Positions 22,101 to 35,300 are shown, counted from the stretch's first letter. The stretch: 64,000 nucleotides of DNA from Sequoia sempervirens (GCA_007258455.2 VDFB02262614.1:1-64000), one strand, 5' to 3'. Program-made: numbers and translations. Notes: generated by a model not told the origin, from the sequence alone.

Positions 22101-23754
22101 ACGTCACGCCGCACCCCTTACAGACTTGACGAAGAAGGGGGCTTTTCAGTGGTCACCACAGGCGCAGGAGTGCTTTGACAGGTTTAAGGTGATCATGACT
22201 TCATGTCCGGTGCTAGCATTGCCTGACTTTTCGAAGTCATTTGATTTATTCTGTGATGCTTCAGGGGAGGGCATTGGTGCCGCTTTGATGCAGGAGCGTC
22301 ATCCGATTGCATTTGAGAGCAGGAAACTCAGGGGTCCTGAGAGATTTTACAGTATATATGACAAGGAGATGTTAGCCATTATGCATGCATTGGCTAAGTT
22401 TAGGCAGTACCTGGTAGGCAGCAAATTCAGTGTTCGTACAGATCATAACAGCCTAAAACATTTCCTTGGACAGCGAGACTTGAACGAGAGGCAGCAGAAA
22501 TGGGTTAGTAAACTGCAGTCATATGACTTCGATATTACTTTCATTAAGGGGAAGCAGAATATAGTAGCTGACGCTTTGTCTCGTAGACCCCAGTTGAATG
22601 CCTTAGCACAGATTACAGAGGATTGGAGGCATCGGATCATTGCAGAGTATGCTAAGAACCCATGGGCTTCTAGCATCGTTGACAGGACAGAGCAGGACGA
22701 CAGGTATACAGTTGTAGATGACTTGATCATTTACAAGGGGCGGATTCTTTTGGTTCCTGACTCTGAGTTACGGACTACAGTTTTGAGAGCCTTTCACGAC
22801 CTTCCTATGGCGGGCCATCCTGGATACTACAAGACTTACAAAATGGTTCGGGAACGGTTTACTTGGAAAGGGCTGAAAACTGATGTTTTGCAGTATGTCC
22901 GTGAGTGTTCTGTGTGCCAACAGAACAAGCAGGAGCACACTTATCCTGCTGGATTACTCCAGCCACTTCCGATACCTGACAGGAAGTGGGAGTGTTTATC
23001 TATGGACTTTATCACGGGTTTGCCGAAAGCCCAGGGTAAAGATTGCATTTATGTAGTGGTCGATCGGTTGACTAAGTACGCCCATTTTTTCCCGATTACG
23101 ACTACTTTCACAGCATCGCAGACTGCAGAGTTGTTCTTCAGAGAGGTTTTCCGATTGCATGGATTGCCTCGGACGATAGTCAGCGATAGAGACAGCCGGT
23201 TCATGAGCAACTTTTGGCAGGAGTTGTTCAGACTTTGTGGGACTGAGCTGACACCGAGTACCAGCTACCATCCACAGACCGATGGGCAGACAGAGATTGT
23301 CAATAAGTGGGTGGAAGGTTATTTGCGCAATTATATAGCTGGTCAGCAGAGAGCTTGGGTGAGATGGATTTACTTGTGCGAGTATTGTTATAACTCGACT
23401 CACCATATGACGATACAGATGACCCCCTTCATGGCATTGTACGGGTATGAGGCGCCCAATCTTCTGGATTTGATTTTGAGCGATAGCAGAGTGCCGAGTG
23501 CAGGTGATATGATGCAGAGTCAGCAGGACATCTTGAGGTCTCTCCGAGACAATATCCAGCAGGCACAGAATCAGCATAAGCAGTATGCTGATCAGAAGAG
23601 GGTTGAGCGCAGTTTTGAGGTGGGTGATATGGTGTACCTCATGTTGCAGCCGTATCGTCAGTCTACTCTGCGGAAGAGTGGGGCTGAGAAACTTAAACCT
23701 CGCTACTATGGTCCATTCTCGTGTTGTCAGACGAGTGGGCGAGGTTGCTTATGA
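19150..23754 (+). CDS. Gag-Pol polyprotein of the chromovirus (C-terminus cut by frameshift)
   Basis: 1534 codons. Gag capsid is about residues 235-350 and the knuckle [14 protein letters not shown] is 457-470 (Cx2Cx7HxC). Protease has D550-T-G-A. Reverse transcriptase spans about 735-905, with D826 and the FDD box at 889-891 (FFDDILVYS). RNase H has D1036, E1073, D1098. The integrase zinc finger is H1216, H1223, C1253, C1256, and the D,D35E triad is D1286, D1346, E1382. A GPY/F motif sits at about 1520. Just after it (about 23,719) one extra base shifts the frame and translation stops at 23,754. The correct frame continues to 24,025 with the chromodomain. The product would make particles, copy the RNA and integrate. 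The start is the first ATG, 75 bp after the LTR. All catalytic residues listed are present. Confidence 0.95.
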   Translation: MPFMNQDIIQYTRGIGTGKDEDWTGPPIPEGQTVSGVLGFHRSSSDGSENSVATLMADRETSSETRRDPGKAHAEGDITDEEFRRRHDNMMDMMSQLMGTIRQCTPTQPHFIQIGQTSGTTPVDQPLASAPRQPLPIYQERRPGQPTFLPRDTPPQTPGAEHQVHHQDFQPQNGMSVADLTRFHGEYMSLAPEIRQALTFHEVIDVYKPRGGGRFDRRPPQHQQQQPQVNRDLQYAVSKITLPYFDGSEKTSARSWVQKLDNYLSLRPMQEDEAIKFATLHLDGVAHDWWHHGMYTLGHHAVNTYQEFTSRLIERFDRKDPELYFRELAQLRQTGSLEAYIGEFQRVAVMVTGISERRLIILFVEGLTEPMRGWVKAFDPPTLQEAMRKARSMELAAPRSKFNSGSTPYTRPNRPFDRNNDRNRPFDRRKDQQDPKRQNAPPFDRETLNELRKKKLCFWCKAPYDEKHICPLRPKVKNNQMEWYYEGEEQSDLSDQQADSEPSDDEKSENENEHEGGRKLQEAHLTSLQRDGSFRLRGLLAGQKVITLLDTGATHNFIDARLVERRGIQTEAFEGIRVKVADGYTLRCDRKITDLPMRLNNYEFKTEFYVVNMGDTDVVLGMAWLHDLGEFTLNLRDMEMKFKVDGRPHVIKAIRDSNLRMVSFRRMERLIRHDMVDWAAECMLMPAQQEPQKGEYHPDIQILRTKHSKVFSDIPPGRPPDRGTEHIIELEEGAKPVMITPYRHPKRLKDEIEKTINELLAMGHIRPSKSPFASSVVLVKKKDGSLRMCIDYRQLNKRTIKNRYPIPRIDELIDELHGAVFFTKIDLRSGYHQIQMREQDIEKTAFRCHCGHFEFLVMPFGLTNAPATFQATMNRVFSAQLRRFVLVFFDDILVYSRSWEEHLAHLDTVLGILADESFYAKESKCELGMEELLYLGHIISAKGVSMDPEKVRAIVDWPVPENLTQLRGFIGLCAFYRRFVSGFSRHAAPLTDLTKKGAFQWSPQAQECFDRFKVIMTSCPVLALPDFSKSFDLFCDASGEGIGAALMQERHPIAFESRKLRGPERFYSIYDKEMLAIMHALAKFRQYLVGSKFSVRTDHNSLKHFLGQRDLNERQQKWVSKLQSYDFDITFIKGKQNIVADALSRRPQLNALAQITEDWRHRIIAEYAKNPWASSIVDRTEQDDRYTVVDDLIIYKGRILLVPDSELRTTVLRAFHDLPMAGHPGYYKTYKMVRERFTWKGLKTDVLQYVRECSVCQQNKQEHTYPAGLLQPLPIPDRKWECLSMDFITGLPKAQGKDCIYVVVDRLTKYAHFFPITTTFTASQTAELFFREVFRLHGLPRTIVSDRDSRFMSNFWQELFRLCGTELTPSTSYHPQTDGQTEIVNKWVEGYLRNYIAGQQRAWVRWIYLCEYCYNSTHHMTIQMTPFMALYGYEAPNLLDLILSDSRVPSAGDMMQSQQDILRSLRDNIQQAQNQHKQYADQKRVERSFEVGDMVYLMLQPYRQSTLRKSGAEKLKPRYYGPFSCCQTSGRGCL

Positions 23755-24025
23755 GTTGGACTTGCCAGCTGATAGCAAGGTCCATAATGTATTTCACGTT
23801 TCTCGCCTGAAAAAGGCATTGGGTCAGCATGTTATACCCTCTCCAGTTTTGCCACCCCTTGATGATGAAGGGAAACTGATATTAGTACCTGAGGCCATCC
23901 TTGATATGAGAGAGAGACACCTTCGGAGGCGTGTGATCAGGGAATATCTGGTCAAGTGGAAAGATTTGCCAGTTGAGGATGCTACATGGGAGTCGAGGCG
24001 CATTTTACAAGATCTGGGGAGTTGA
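23720..24025 (+). pseudogene. Frameshifted end of Pol: integrase tail and chromodomain
   Basis: In the second frame, from about 23,720, the translation continues the GPY/F region ([23 protein letters not shown]). It ends in a chromodomain (EAILDMR...YLVKWKDLPVEDATWE) with stop TGA at 24,023. It is not joined to the main frame because of a one-base difference near 23,719. A separate ATG at 23,585 in this frame is most likely incidental. Chromodomains of this group are thought to steer integration to particular chromatin. The YLVKW and ATWE positions are conserved, so the break is probably recent or a sequencing error. Confidence 0.9.
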
Positions 24026-24050
24026 GATTGCTTGAGGACAAGCAATTTCG

Positions 24051-24058
24051 TGGAGGGC
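24051..24058 (+). other. Polypurine tract of the chromovirus
   Basis: TGGAGGGC directly precedes the 3' LTR start (TG at 24,059), as expected for the plus-strand primer. It is short and contains one pyrimidine at each end. Confidence 0.7.
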
Positions 24059-25462
24059 TGACCCGCCATGTCCCCATCCTAGTCACACCAGCTGCGAGCA
24101 GCCCGCCCATTTGATCCCCGTAGGCTGACAGGAGTGTTCAGAGGATCCCTTGGCAGTTGCTCAGTGTTGGTTAGCTCCAGCAGGCAGTGTCAGGTTGGGC
24201 CTTCGCAGAATCTTCCAGAGAGTTTTTCAGAGAACTTTCTATTTTTAGAAAGTTAGGTCAGGCGGAAGCTGCTATTTCGGGCAGGGCACCTGGTGCACTT
24301 TATCAGCTCAGATTCGACCCGTTCAGCAGATGTTTGAATTGACGGAGAAATAAGGAGTAATTACTGAGTTACGAAATATTTAATAATTTGACTTTATTAT
24401 AAAGTCACTTTATTGAAATATTAAAATATTTAATTATTTGGCTAAGTTATAAAGTATTTAATTATACTTTATATTATATTATTAAAAGGTGATTTAATGA
24501 GTATTTAATGCTCATTAAAAAGGGACGCCAATAATTAAATAAATTCTCCTAAGTCCAAAGTGAGAATTAAATCATTAATTTAAATGATTATTTTAATGAA
24601 GGATTAGGTCGAACTTTTCAAGAGAGGATATATTACTCTTCACAGGCAAAATCGAACTATCTTGTTTATTATTCAATTTTGTCTACTGAGCATCTGAGCT
24701 TTGGAGTTTGCAAACCCTAGGGTTTCTGGCGAACATCGTTTCTGGAGAACGTAACCTCTTCAGAGATCAGGCATACTGAGGCTGTGAGATACCAGCTGAA
24801 GATTGCACTTGGTGATTTCATCCAGAAGTCACAGATTGAGCTTAATCATTTAATCAGACAGGGATTCATCAGTATTCAGCAGGGATCATTCATCTTCCAT
24901 CAGAGGCGACTTCATTCATTTCCATACATCTGAGTTCAGGCACAAATTTCAAGAAATCGTACTTGCATTTATTGCTGCAGGCTGGCCGTACTGTACCAGC
25001 AGGCCGTACATCTGTACTTCAAGCCGTACTTGTCAAGTTCCTGAGGAAACGCCTTCCTTCATCTGTTTCTGGTGTCTGGACATTGGGCGCCATGATTTGC
25101 TGAGGGTGTGCATTGTCTATTGAGTCAGAGATCATCCTTTCATTGGCCGTACCATCTCATTTAATGCTGCAGCCGCCACCTACAGAAAAACCAGGTTTTC
25201 ATTAATAATTTCTCTGTCTTTCATCTCTGGCTTCATCTATGTTATTGTAACTGCTCTGGACATTGAATATATTGAGTCGCCTATCTTATTTGAGCATAAA
25301 TTGCCAGTTTGGAATTTATTTAGATTTTATATGAATTTCTAAGCAAAATCGCATTTTTACATTATTGTCAAAAAACCTTCAAAATCACAAAAACACCAAA
25401 AATTGCAAAAACGACAAAAAAATCAATTAGGGTTTGAACAGAGAACCACCAGGGTTCTGACA
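24059..25462 (+). repeat. 3' LTR of the chromovirus (1404 bp)
   Basis: Starts TGACCCGCCATGTCC, where the 5' LTR has TGTCATGTCC, and ends TTCTGACA, followed by the TTTAG duplication. It is slightly longer than the 5' LTR because of small insertions near 25,100, 25,128 and 25,252. Confidence 0.95.
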
Positions 25463-25467
25463 TTTAG

Positions 25468-28400
25468 GTTACTTTATTTTAGGTATAAATTTATGTATGA
25501 AAAGACAGGTTTGCAGTCCACCCATACAAATAGGCCTGGGCATATTTGTTCCTATAGCCATATTCCTCGTGCCTAGTTACTACAGCATTCCCCTGCTATT
25601 ACCAGTAAGTTGGCCTTTTCAAGGTCTAATCATCCAGCAGTGGATTATGCATGCCCATATTCTATGAAACTCAACAATTAAAATCACTAGATTCTTGTTG
25701 GCATTAGATTCCACTAGTAGGAAGTTCTTACATTGTGTGGCAACATCTTTCATACTCAATATCTTGGGCTGCATCCTAACTTTATGATTACAATGTATAC
25801 TCAAGCTTCCTCAACTTACTCCTTTTGTTCACTGTTTTGCTGTGTTTTTCTTTTTGTTGGATACTTAAAGAAACACCCACCAATTGGATGCACTATGTAG
25901 CACTGCATCCTTAGGGTTTGATCCATATCAGGGCTTCTTATTCCAACAAAATCAATTGGACTTTGTATCCTGCCTGGACCCTTTGTTCCAATATTATTCA
26001 GGTAGGAATGTAACAAAGGCAAATCTGGCCACAGCTGGAATGTAATCTTCATTGTTCATTGATGTCACGGAACTCCCATTGGTCTCATAAGCAAAGGCCC
26101 CTATTAACAATATTTATTGTGTTTTTTATATTTTCCTCTGTAATTATTGTATTAGGGTCACATGGGCCATTTCCTTGCTCTGGAACATAATAAATATTAG
26201 ATTATTATTCTCTCAAATACAAGCTTTTTCTGAAAGTTCTAAGTGTGTAAATTGGACTGTATTAGAGCAATTCCTGGATACAGGCATAAGTCCCTAAACA
26301 TCTGATGACAATAGATACGGATGGTGTCTTGCATTTAGTTCTGATGGTCAAGGTGTCTTGCTTTTTGGGCTGACACATTCTAGGTTATTTGGACATGTCT
26401 AATGGTTCTCAGAGAATGGCCAACACTAATAGGATTTTGAATATTGAATTTGAATTTGAATTTTTTATCCAATCTCATTCTTAGTAAAGATTAGACATTT
26501 ATTTTCTTGACTGAGCAATGCAATGGATTGCAGAGATGGTTTTTGCAACTGAGACAGAATTTTTGCCATGCAGATATCCAATTCATATTTTCATGTAGAA
26601 TGCAATTTCTGAAACATCTTGTCTGTATTCTAAGAAAGAAGTACAGAGATTCGAACTGGAGACAGTTATATCAATATGTGATCATAGTGCTGTCAGATTT
26701 GATCTAATCTTATGATCCAATTCAGTTGAAAAGATAATCTCCACATTTAACTTCTGCTGAAGCTCGTCTCTGAGAGAGAGGGTGAAACTCCTTACCAGTT
26801 GATTTGCTATGTATCTTGGGACCTTATGCTCGGGCAATATTCTGTAATATAATTAGGATCATTTATCTGATTGGAAGATGACTGTTAAAAGTAATTTCAC
26901 ATATTTTTAAATATACTGTGGAGTGAAACAGAAGTAGCTGTGTCATACTGTTTTATGTGATCTGACATTGAATTGATGAAAAGTCTATGAGAAAGATGTA
27001 ATATAGGATGTATTTTAAATCTGTATGAAAAGAGTTGACTTTTGTTGTATTGTTAACTCCCAAAGTTCAACTATGGCATTAGAGGCATTGACTTGTTTCT
27101 AATGTAAATACACAATTATATCTGTTCAAGTGATTAAATCTTTGAAATCTAATTTTACAATACAGAAAGATATCCTAGCATTTCATTTAATATAGTTTTA
27201 TGGTTACAAAGATTTTATCCTTTCAAAATTGCCAACTTTTACCCTGGCATATAAACGTGGTGGATTTTCTAGACATAATGTTTTCTGATTTCATCTTCAT
27301 CGTTCAATTGAACTCCTAGTGGTAGAATGTGGTTGAAAGATTGCTGCTATTGAAACCTGTAACTGTTTGTTTTGTTCTAAATGTACTTTCAAACTACTTT
27401 TAAGCTTATTTGTGTTTCATACATATTTTCAGCCGATAGGCTTCTATTGTGGACTTCTCAGTCCACAAATGCCGGCAAACCTGTTCAGGCTATCTGAAAA
27501 TAATTTTCAGGTTTACTGCATATTATTTTTGCTGGCCTGTATACTGTCGAATACATGGAGAGCAATCTTGGTAGATATTGTTATATAACTCTTAAAATAA
27601 ATTGAACTATTAAGCTTAATTTTGTCTTTCAAATATGCTTTGTTATCATAGGCATGATGGTAGCTAAGTCAGCGGCCTTTACTGTACTGTGAAGGTTTAA
27701 ACTAGAAGAATGGGGCAATGTCAGATGAGAAGATGGGCAATTCAATGGTAAGTGACCATCTTCTAACTAAAAACCCTAATTATTCAGCTAAATTCTAATA
27801 TGAAAGAAAATTTGAGAGGGGAAAAGATAGATTTGAGAAATGTTACAATCTCTACTTGTTTGAATAGAGCTGCCTTACCATGTAGATTTTTTTTAATTAT
27901 TGATTAACCTTTTCTGGGCTTATGAAATTGTTGGGAATTAAGGTGTCTCAACTTTGGCAATTTCTAAGTTTACTTATTTATTATTTGACATTTTTCTATA
28001 ATTTTTTTTTTTAGGTAAAATGTTGAGGCTGTATATTATATTATACAGAGATAAACATTTTTCTATAATTATTTGGCGTTTATATTATTAAATATTTGTG
28101 CTCCATCAAAATGGGGCATGAGATTTTGAGTTGGCAATTTTGCCACATGTTGATGCCTTGAAAATTGAGTTATTAGTTGTCAAAGGATGCCCATTAATAG
28201 TATAATATGTAAGGCATGTTTTTAAGAATGCCATGAGAAATCCTATGACAATTGTATAAGTTAAAAATAGGGAAGATTACTTTAGACATGATAACCAGCG
28301 TCTATGACAAGTTATGACAAATTCCTTAGAAAGTAGGAGTCACATATTATTCTTAGAGGTTCCACATGTATGAGGGGTGTGAGAATTTACGCCTCCACTT

Positions 28401-28590
28401 TTATGAACTATTTTTTAGTATGTATGACCATTTTTGGCACCTAGTTTTGGCCCCTAATATTAGCATTTTATTTACAATACCTTTTGAGGTATCTTGTATT
28501 GTATTTGCCTATAAGTTGAAACTTTGGGATAGTATTTTGTATGTTGAATTTGTAGGTACTAAAGCTTTATTGGGATGTTGTTAGATTTCT
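25468..28590. other. AT-rich stretch with no recognised feature
   Basis: The minus-strand open frames at 25,619-25,804 and 25,816-26,052 could be joined through one stop but show no family motif. No LTR pair or tandem array. It is the 3' flank of the chromovirus, presumably continuous with 14.0-17.7 kb before the insertion. Confidence 0.45.
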
Positions 28591-28595
28591 CGTAT

Positions 28596-28800
28596 ATTTA
28601 TGTTGGTGTATACTACTATGAAGGTTTTTTCTATAAGTATATTGTAACCATTGAAGATTTTAATATTAATATATTGAGCTGCTTTGAAGTGGGGTTTTTC
28701 TCTTGAAATGATTTTTTCTACATAAATCATTGTGTTGTGATATATTGTTTATTTCAATTTTCTATGTGCTTTTGCATTATCTTTATAGCAAATTAAAATC
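28596..28800 (+). mobile_element. Possible copia-type LTR fragment
   Basis: TGTTGGTGTATACTACTATG is followed by ATATTGAGCTGC, TGGGGTTTTTCTCTTGAAATG and CTACATAAATCATTGTGTTG. The TTTTTCTC...CATAAATC block resembles the R-U5 part of plant copia LTRs and the remnant at 13,840-13,870. There is no paired LTR or coding part, so the call is tentative. Confidence 0.3.
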
Positions 28801-28911
28801 AGATTTGAAATATTTGCATATTCTCCTCTCAAGGTTTAGTATAGGAATTTCTTTCTGCAACCTTAGATTCCTTACAAAAATAGTGAATGTGTATTTTTTC
28901 TTGTAGAATGA

Positions 28912-29865
28912 ATCATCAAGGGTTCTTTTTAGTTGTTTTCAAAAGCCATTATATGCAAGAATGGTGATAGAGAGACCTTTCTAGAACATGGGTGGGTCAA
29001 TTTATAATATTTTTACTTGATCTATTGACCTTAGTCTTATTGAAATGGATGTAAAATTCCCTCTTACATGGATTAAGGTGAAGAATGTTCCTCCATTGTT
29101 GTGATTTATGCTTCTTCATACCCTTAAATTGACTAGAGAAATTTGAAAACTGAGGGTACTCAGTTTACTCCATCATATGAATACTAGGGCTTTGACTTTT
29201 GTGAAATTAGAGTTTGAAATTCTAGATGTTATCCATTTTCAATCTGAGGATAAAAGTTTTCAATGCAAACTCAAGGGTTTGAGAGGACTAAACTCACTTT
29301 CTTTATGAACATGAAATCCATTGGAGGAAGGATTGCCCAATTCTAAAAACTAACAAAGATATATCTATTGTGGACATTGTTAACCCCTAAGGAGAAAGTT
29401 TGGAGAATGTTTGATGGAAGCAAATAATAGTCCTACTAGTATGGACATTGATGATTTCCCTTTTTTGTGAAGAAAGATTTGGCCTCATCCATGGAAAAGG
29501 CCATTTTCCACTAACCCTCTCTTTCTTCCTAAGGGGGGAAATTAGTGGTTGGAAATGCTAGTGTGTTTACCTCTAGTTTGGATCCAACCTCTATTGGAGG
29601 CCATGTAAATTTGGTTTAGCTTGAAGCCTTTGGTTCCCAAGTCTTCTCCTCCCAAAGATGTAGAGGCCTTATCAGTTCCTTATCAAAATCTCTACCAAGG
29701 TCAAGGTGTGGCTCTAAAAGATTGCAAACAAGTCCTAGTGAGGAACCCTCTAGAGAATTGTAAGGGAGAGTATCCTATGGTTTATGAGGGATTATGCCCT
29801 AAGTTGAACTCCTCATATGTTGATAGAAGTGAACTTGAGGAGTTCAAAAAAAAGGAAGTCTAGTG
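28912..29865 (+). pseudogene. L1-type retrotransposon ORF1 relic (DUF4283 and CCHC-like)
   Basis: Read across stops and small shifts, the translation shows GFFLVVFKSHYMQEW, FPLTWIKVKNVPP, TRALTFVKLEFEIL and then HWRKDCPILK. This is the order of the DUF4283 domain and following zinc knuckle in ORF1/gag-like proteins of plant LINEs. The first cysteines of the knuckle are lost. Further on there is a TSMDIDDFPF acidic stretch, and an 80-codon open tail at 29,621-29,863 ends LEEFKKKEV. No endonuclease or RT follows, so it is a truncated or dead copy. Confidence 0.45.
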
Positions 29866-29965
29866 ACTCTCTAACTTCAATTCTAATAGCAATAAAGAAG
29901 AGGATTGAGGAAAAACTTCCCTATTGTTTTGAGAGATTGTACAAGGTCCCTAAACTCTCCCCGCC

Positions 29966-30973
29966 ACACTTTAAATAAGTGTGAATTGTGTTAGTTGTAA
30001 TGTTAGAGAATTAGAGGCTTTTGATAAATAGGTTGTGATTAGAATGTTTTACAATTATAGTTAAGGGATTGGATTGTTTGATGCTCTAAGTAGTTGAAGT
30101 TGTTGTTTTTGCTTTTAATTGTGCATTAAATTACAGTTGGTCTTTTGCCTATGCCTTTTCTATCTCATGACAAACAAAGGAAAAGGCGATGCAATTATTG
30201 AAATGTCTTCCAAATGGGTCTCCGTCGTTGTCAATTTTGGTGCCTCTCTAAAGGAATTAATTTTAGTGAACATGGTTAGTTTGTTAGTTATTGGATCAGT
30301 TGCATTTATTTGAGAATTCCATTTTATAAAATGTGCAAATGATTCAATGAATATCAAGGAGTTTCGATATGCCCTCAAAATTGTCTTTGCATTTTTGTGT
30401 GTAATGATCTGCAGATCATCGTTAAGATTTTGTGTGTAATTATTTGATAACTTCATTTGGTAATCAAAGCAGTAGGAAGGAAGAGAATTAGAAAAGAATC
30501 TTTGTTGACGTAACACGTTGTAGTGTTGGTTGAACATGAAAGAAGTATAAGGAATTGTGATTTGCTAATTGTTGGTGAGAGAATAAGGACATGAGGAAGC
30601 ATAGTGACATATTAATTGAGAAGAAATCATTGCAACTTTTTATCATAGCCCTTCGCACAAAAGGAAAAAGCCATTAGTCAAGAAAGTTGTTTTGTATTAT
30701 TCTTTAAAAAAAATATAGTTCTAAAATTTGGGAAAGATTTGGCAAAGGTGCATTGGATTTTCTTTTGTTTCCTATTTGATTGCTACAAACACATCGGAGG
30801 TCAAAATTCAAAACTACCACATTGATGGCCAATGTTAGAAGGTTTTATCTGCATAAGGACTAAATAAGGAGAATAGGTTCATTAATGATTTTCCTATTTT
30901 ATTATTGTTTGTTGTTAGGTTGCAAGTAGATAAGTTTACTTTATTATTGGGAGATTAGTTTAGATTATCATAC
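29966..30973. other. AT-rich stretch with no recognised feature
   Basis: No coding resemblance. The antisense frame at 30,160-30,537 and the sense frame at 30,119-30,313 overlap and look accidental. Confidence 0.4.
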
Positions 30974-32004
30974 TTTTAACTAGAAAGCACAAAAAAGAAA
31001 AGGAAGGAAAGAAAAAAATGGAAAGAATGGAGAAACTCCAAATAGATTAGATACAAACAACTATTAGACATTGTTCAACACAAAAGAAGAATGGAGGAAG
31101 GGGAATGGGTATGTAGAAATGAATAGATAACAAATTCAATTTCTACATGCAATTTTAACAAAAGAAAGGAAATTTGACAATTTCTAGCCACACAATACAA
31201 GGAAAAACAAAGAAAAGGTTACACATTAGATGTAATAATAACCTATGATTTGGGAAGAAAAAGATGAATAGATAACAAATTCAAAAATATTCTTCTTTTC
31301 CTTTCAAAAACTGAGCATAAAGTCCCTTTACCAATCCCCATGCATAGCTAGAAAAATGGCCAAAATTGGCAATTACATAGCCAATTATGTAATCTCCTTT
31401 ATGATAATTAGACTTTACATTTTATAAGGAAATGTACTTCTCTTCCTTCTTGTAATTGTTCAAGTGCCTCTTTTTGGAGTTTACAAATATTTTGAAAAAA
31501 AAAATATAATTTAGCTCCCCTAATCAAACATCACAAATATTTTATTACAAATATTAGAAAAGTATGCTTATAATAAATTTTAACTTTACATCAATTTTAT
31601 GGGCATATGGCTATCATAGCATTTTTTAAAACATTTGATGTGTGATGGTTCTAGGTGCACCTCCCTCCAAAGCATTTGGTCAACCAATTTTGCATGCAAG
31701 GAATTGTCTACCTCTTCTGACTCAAACAACTTGTTTCTTGATTTTGCATGTCATTTTTCTATTCCATTATTTTCCCTCTGAGATAAAGTCCAAACCTCTA
31801 GATCTATCATATGTAATTATTGTTCTTCATCATCTCAATCCTCTAGCATTGTAGAATTGAGATCATTAATTTCCTCAAGGTCATCATCCAACTAATCTTT
31901 AGTTTTTTTAGTTTCCAAATCTTTGGTTTTTGTTGGAGCTTCCTTATTCCAATCTTCAAGCTCCTTATTATCTAGATCAAGAATGTTTTAGGTGGAATGT
32001 TGCA
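30974..32004 (-). repeat. Left copy of a roughly 1-kb dispersed repeat (partner 52,251-53,254)
   Basis: Shared words in order include AGCACAAAAA, ATGAATAGATAAC, ACATTAGATGTAATAATAAC, CATATGGCTATCA, AGGTGCACCTC, CATTGTAGAAT and TTTTAGGTGGAATGT at the right edge. The orientation is direct relative to the right copy. The pair brackets the 14-kb element at 37,962. The minus strand of its right part encodes an acidic tail (LEDWNKEAPTKTKDLE...) that is also present in the partner, with the same TAG stop. Confidence 0.65.
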
Positions 32005-32311
32005 AGACAAGTCATCAAACAAAAGATTTACCTTTAGGTGGAATTTCAAAAATATTTTTCAACAAAAAAATATTGTGATTGCCCCAATCTTGTTTTCTGA
32101 TTAGGAATGAAAGATTGGAAAGATTTAAAAGAGCTTGCAATGTTCCTAAAGTATCAAAGTTGTCTTCAATCCATTCTCTTACGTATGAGGTCGCAATCAC
32201 TAATAAATTTACTAATTCCTCCTCTTCTTGTCCCCATTTTAGAATATTTTCGAAACATTTAGTAGGATTCTCCCTACTAATTTTCATGAGACAAAATCCC
32301 TTTTGAGGCAT
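31830..32311 (-). pseudogene. Unclassified ORF with acidic tail
   Basis: A 98-codon open frame (32,311-32,015) contains ENILKWGQEEEELVNLLVIATSYVREWI and ALLNLSNLSFLIRK. After a stop, the reading continues with the acidic ELEDWNKEAPTKTKDLE and LDDDLEEINDLNS. The acidic part is repeated at about 53,100-53,250 with the same in-frame stop. I do not recognise the family. It probably belongs to the repeat element that owns the 31 and 52-kb copies. Confidence 0.35.
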
Positions 32312-32344
32312 TATTTCAAACGATTCAATGAGTGTGTGTGTGTG

Positions 32345-35300
32345 GGAGCGAGGGGGGGGAAAAATCCCCTTTCTTGTATGTTTTGATGAATGGCATAACC
32401 TATTTCCATGCTACCAGTCTTGGAGAATTAAGCAAAGGTCATGAGTTTCTGGCATAGACCATGGAATATGGTTTCACATTTGCAAATTACCATTGCTTAA
32501 AATTTTCTAAAGCCTTCTCAACAAATTCATTTTGTGCATATCAAGCAATCATTGTATTCCATGAAAAATCTCAATTGGAGGCATCCTATTGAACAACTCA
32601 CCACCCTATATTTAGCTCCACATTTTACATACATATATGCCCTTGTTTTAAAATTTTGAATTTTAATATGGATCGTAGGCTACTAGTGAAGGTTGTGGAA
32701 TATGGCTTTGCACCTTGTTACTAAATGGCATTCAAGCATGAGCATTTCAAACTATACAATGTCTAACAAAAAATATCCTTTCTATTTAAAACCTATTGCA
32801 AGGCACAAGCTCTAAAGCATATCTAGTTTAGAAGTTTTATAATATACTTTAAATGTATCTTGTAATCTATGCATAGGTATAGAGGATATTGCAAATAGCA
32901 TTTCTTGAAAGCCTCTTCAATGAATCAATTATGTGCATTTTCTTTCCCAAAGTCGTCATTCTAGCATGGGCCTAAGGAAATACCAACACAAGTGTAATAA
33001 AATGCTTTGTTCTATTTTGGTGTAGGCAAGGAGGTCATTGGTAAATTTTGGAATGTAGTTTTACACCTACAAATTACATTTGCATGAAAGGTTTAAAGCC
33101 TTTTGAACACATCCATTTTGTGCATGTCTGCAAATTGGCATATCCCTTTCCACTATGCTTCAATGGGTTTATATACCCTACCATCTATGTTTTCTTGAAA
33201 CTTTTTGAAGTTTTTATCAACAAAATCTACTTTGTGGGTGATCCCACAATAATGAGTCCCACTTCTAGGACATCTTGATTTTTTCCTGAAATTGCATATT
33301 TTTTAAAAAATTTAATGATTTAAGCCTTGAGTGGTTCCATCTAAAGGGTTTTAATTGAAGAGAGTTAGATAAGACCCCCTTAGATCAAACCTCCTTAGAT
33401 GTAATCCCTCTAGTCTTAAATCATACCCACAATGGAGTTTCCTTTGCACCTATCAAAATGCTAACCAAAAACCACTTTTTCTTTACCTTTTGAGGTTATC
33501 AAATAAATTCATTTAGAAATTATGTTTTTGTAATAATGTATCCCCTATTATAAGCTTTCCAAAAAGTATAATTTTGAATACTTCTAATTTTATTATTATA
33601 TTTATTTTTTATTTCTTTTGAATGTAGGTTTTTCACCGAACATTAAGGTATTTGTTTCACACACAAAAAAAAATTAAAAAAATAGAGAAAAAAAATCTAA
33701 AAAATATTTGTGCTTTAGGTATTGATGTCTTTGTTTTAGCCGAAAAAAAAAGAATGTTGATACATACGAAACACTTGTTATGCATTATGGCATACACCTC
33801 TATCTAAATTATAATTACTCTTATTTCAAAAATTAATTAAAAATAAAAAATGGAATAAAAAATGATGAAAAAATATCCATGCACTAGATATTGATGTTAC
33901 AAATCTATGTTATAAAAATTATAAATTTATCCTTTCTATAAATTAAAAAAAAAAACAAGTTATTAAAAGTTACATTAAAAAATCACAATTTATTTCTAAT
34001 TTTTTTAAAATATATATTTTGAATCTACACACAAATCCTCACAAATCACTAGTTTACATCATCTCCAAATTATTAATGGTTTAGTTGCTATAGATTTCAT
34101 AAAGTGAAAATTTGGTGAAAAATGTCAATTTTAATGTCCTACTTTGGCCAAAATGTGGGACATAGTATTGTGGGTTGACCCTTGTGTGACAGCTGCAACA
34201 ATGCATGCATGAAACCATCATTATGCCTCAACACCTAGCTATCATGGCATTCTAAGGGATTATATTTCTTCTTTAAGTGCTTTGTGTTCTTTGTGACAAT
34301 GTGGAGATTGTGGGGAAGTTGGGAGTTTTTGTGCATGTCTGCACTTAGGGAAAAATTATAATCGATTTATCTTTGGTTTGTTTGTTTTATTTTAACATAG
34401 GGCTTATGGAATTTAGGAGTGCAGAATGAAGGAGCCAAAAGTTTTAGATTTTTCTAAACTTCCTCACAAGTTCAACTTTTTACCTTTATGAAGTCCTTTT
34501 TGAACCTTGAGATCTAAGGAAGTCAAGGCACTTAAAACTTCTTGGCCTCAAAGTTTTGTATTACCACATTACATATTTTTTTAATTTTTCTTTATGTATT
34601 GCACAAAGCAAAAGGAAGAAATGAAATCACCATTTTTAGCCAATGTCCTCATCAAATCTGCATTTCTACATTTTACTTATAAAATAAATTTATAACCTCA
34701 TTTTATTTTTATAAAAAAATAGAAGTTCTAAGACAATTAATGATATGTAAATTTAAATTTGGAGTTCACTTTTCCTTTGCTTTAAAATTAAATGTCAAAT
34801 AGTTTTAAAACTATGAATTCACATATCATCACCTTTGTAACTTGAAAATGTGCATATAAATATGTGAACTTAAGTTGACAACTTCATGCGAGCACTTTAA
34901 AATTCAATTATGAACACTAATGACTATATCATTCCTTATTAGAGAACTGATCAATTGTGTAATTATTATTTTTTATTTTAATGAAGTCGCACTTGGAATC
35001 AACTTTTGATAATGTATAAATTTTGGAGTGAGAATTAAAAGTTTTGAGAGATAAACTATAAATTTCACTTAAATCTTGTGACTCCATTTATATGAAGTTG
35101 GCAAAGAATGAGATAAAATATCACTACAAACCAACTTTCAATTTTTTGAGGAATCTTATACACTATGCTATAATTCGTGTCCATGTGTCAAAACTATAAT
35201 TTCAAACTTTTAGATTAATTGTGATTGTCATAAGATTTAAAACCATCTAAGAACCAACATGCTTGAACCTCAAAGAGCCACTTAAAGTCTTGTTTACTTT

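Larger units (their letters stand above)
17691..25462 (+). mobile_element. Near-intact Ty3/gypsy chromovirus (7772 bp)
   Basis: Complete structure: TTTAG target duplication (17,686-17,690 and 25,463-25,467), TG...CA LTRs of 1385 and 1404 bp, initiator tRNA-Met primer site, gag-pol frame, polypurine tract. Domain order is gag, protease, RT, RNase H, integrase, chromodomain, which defines the chromovirus branch. The LTRs are nearly identical over their last 1.2 kb, so insertion was recent compared with the other elements here. One frameshift near the integrase end makes this copy defective as sequenced. The minus-strand relic at 9.1-11.7 kb is an older relative. Confidence 0.95.

Noticed and set aside
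22996..23577. 193-codon antisense frame inside the chromovirus
   Set aside because: Lies antisense to the integrase core, which is fully conserved in the sense frame; it is a codon-bias shadow.
25619..26052. Two adjoining minus-strand frames as a possible gene
   Set aside because: No motif, no homologous copy in the window, and no promoter or splice pattern that supports them.
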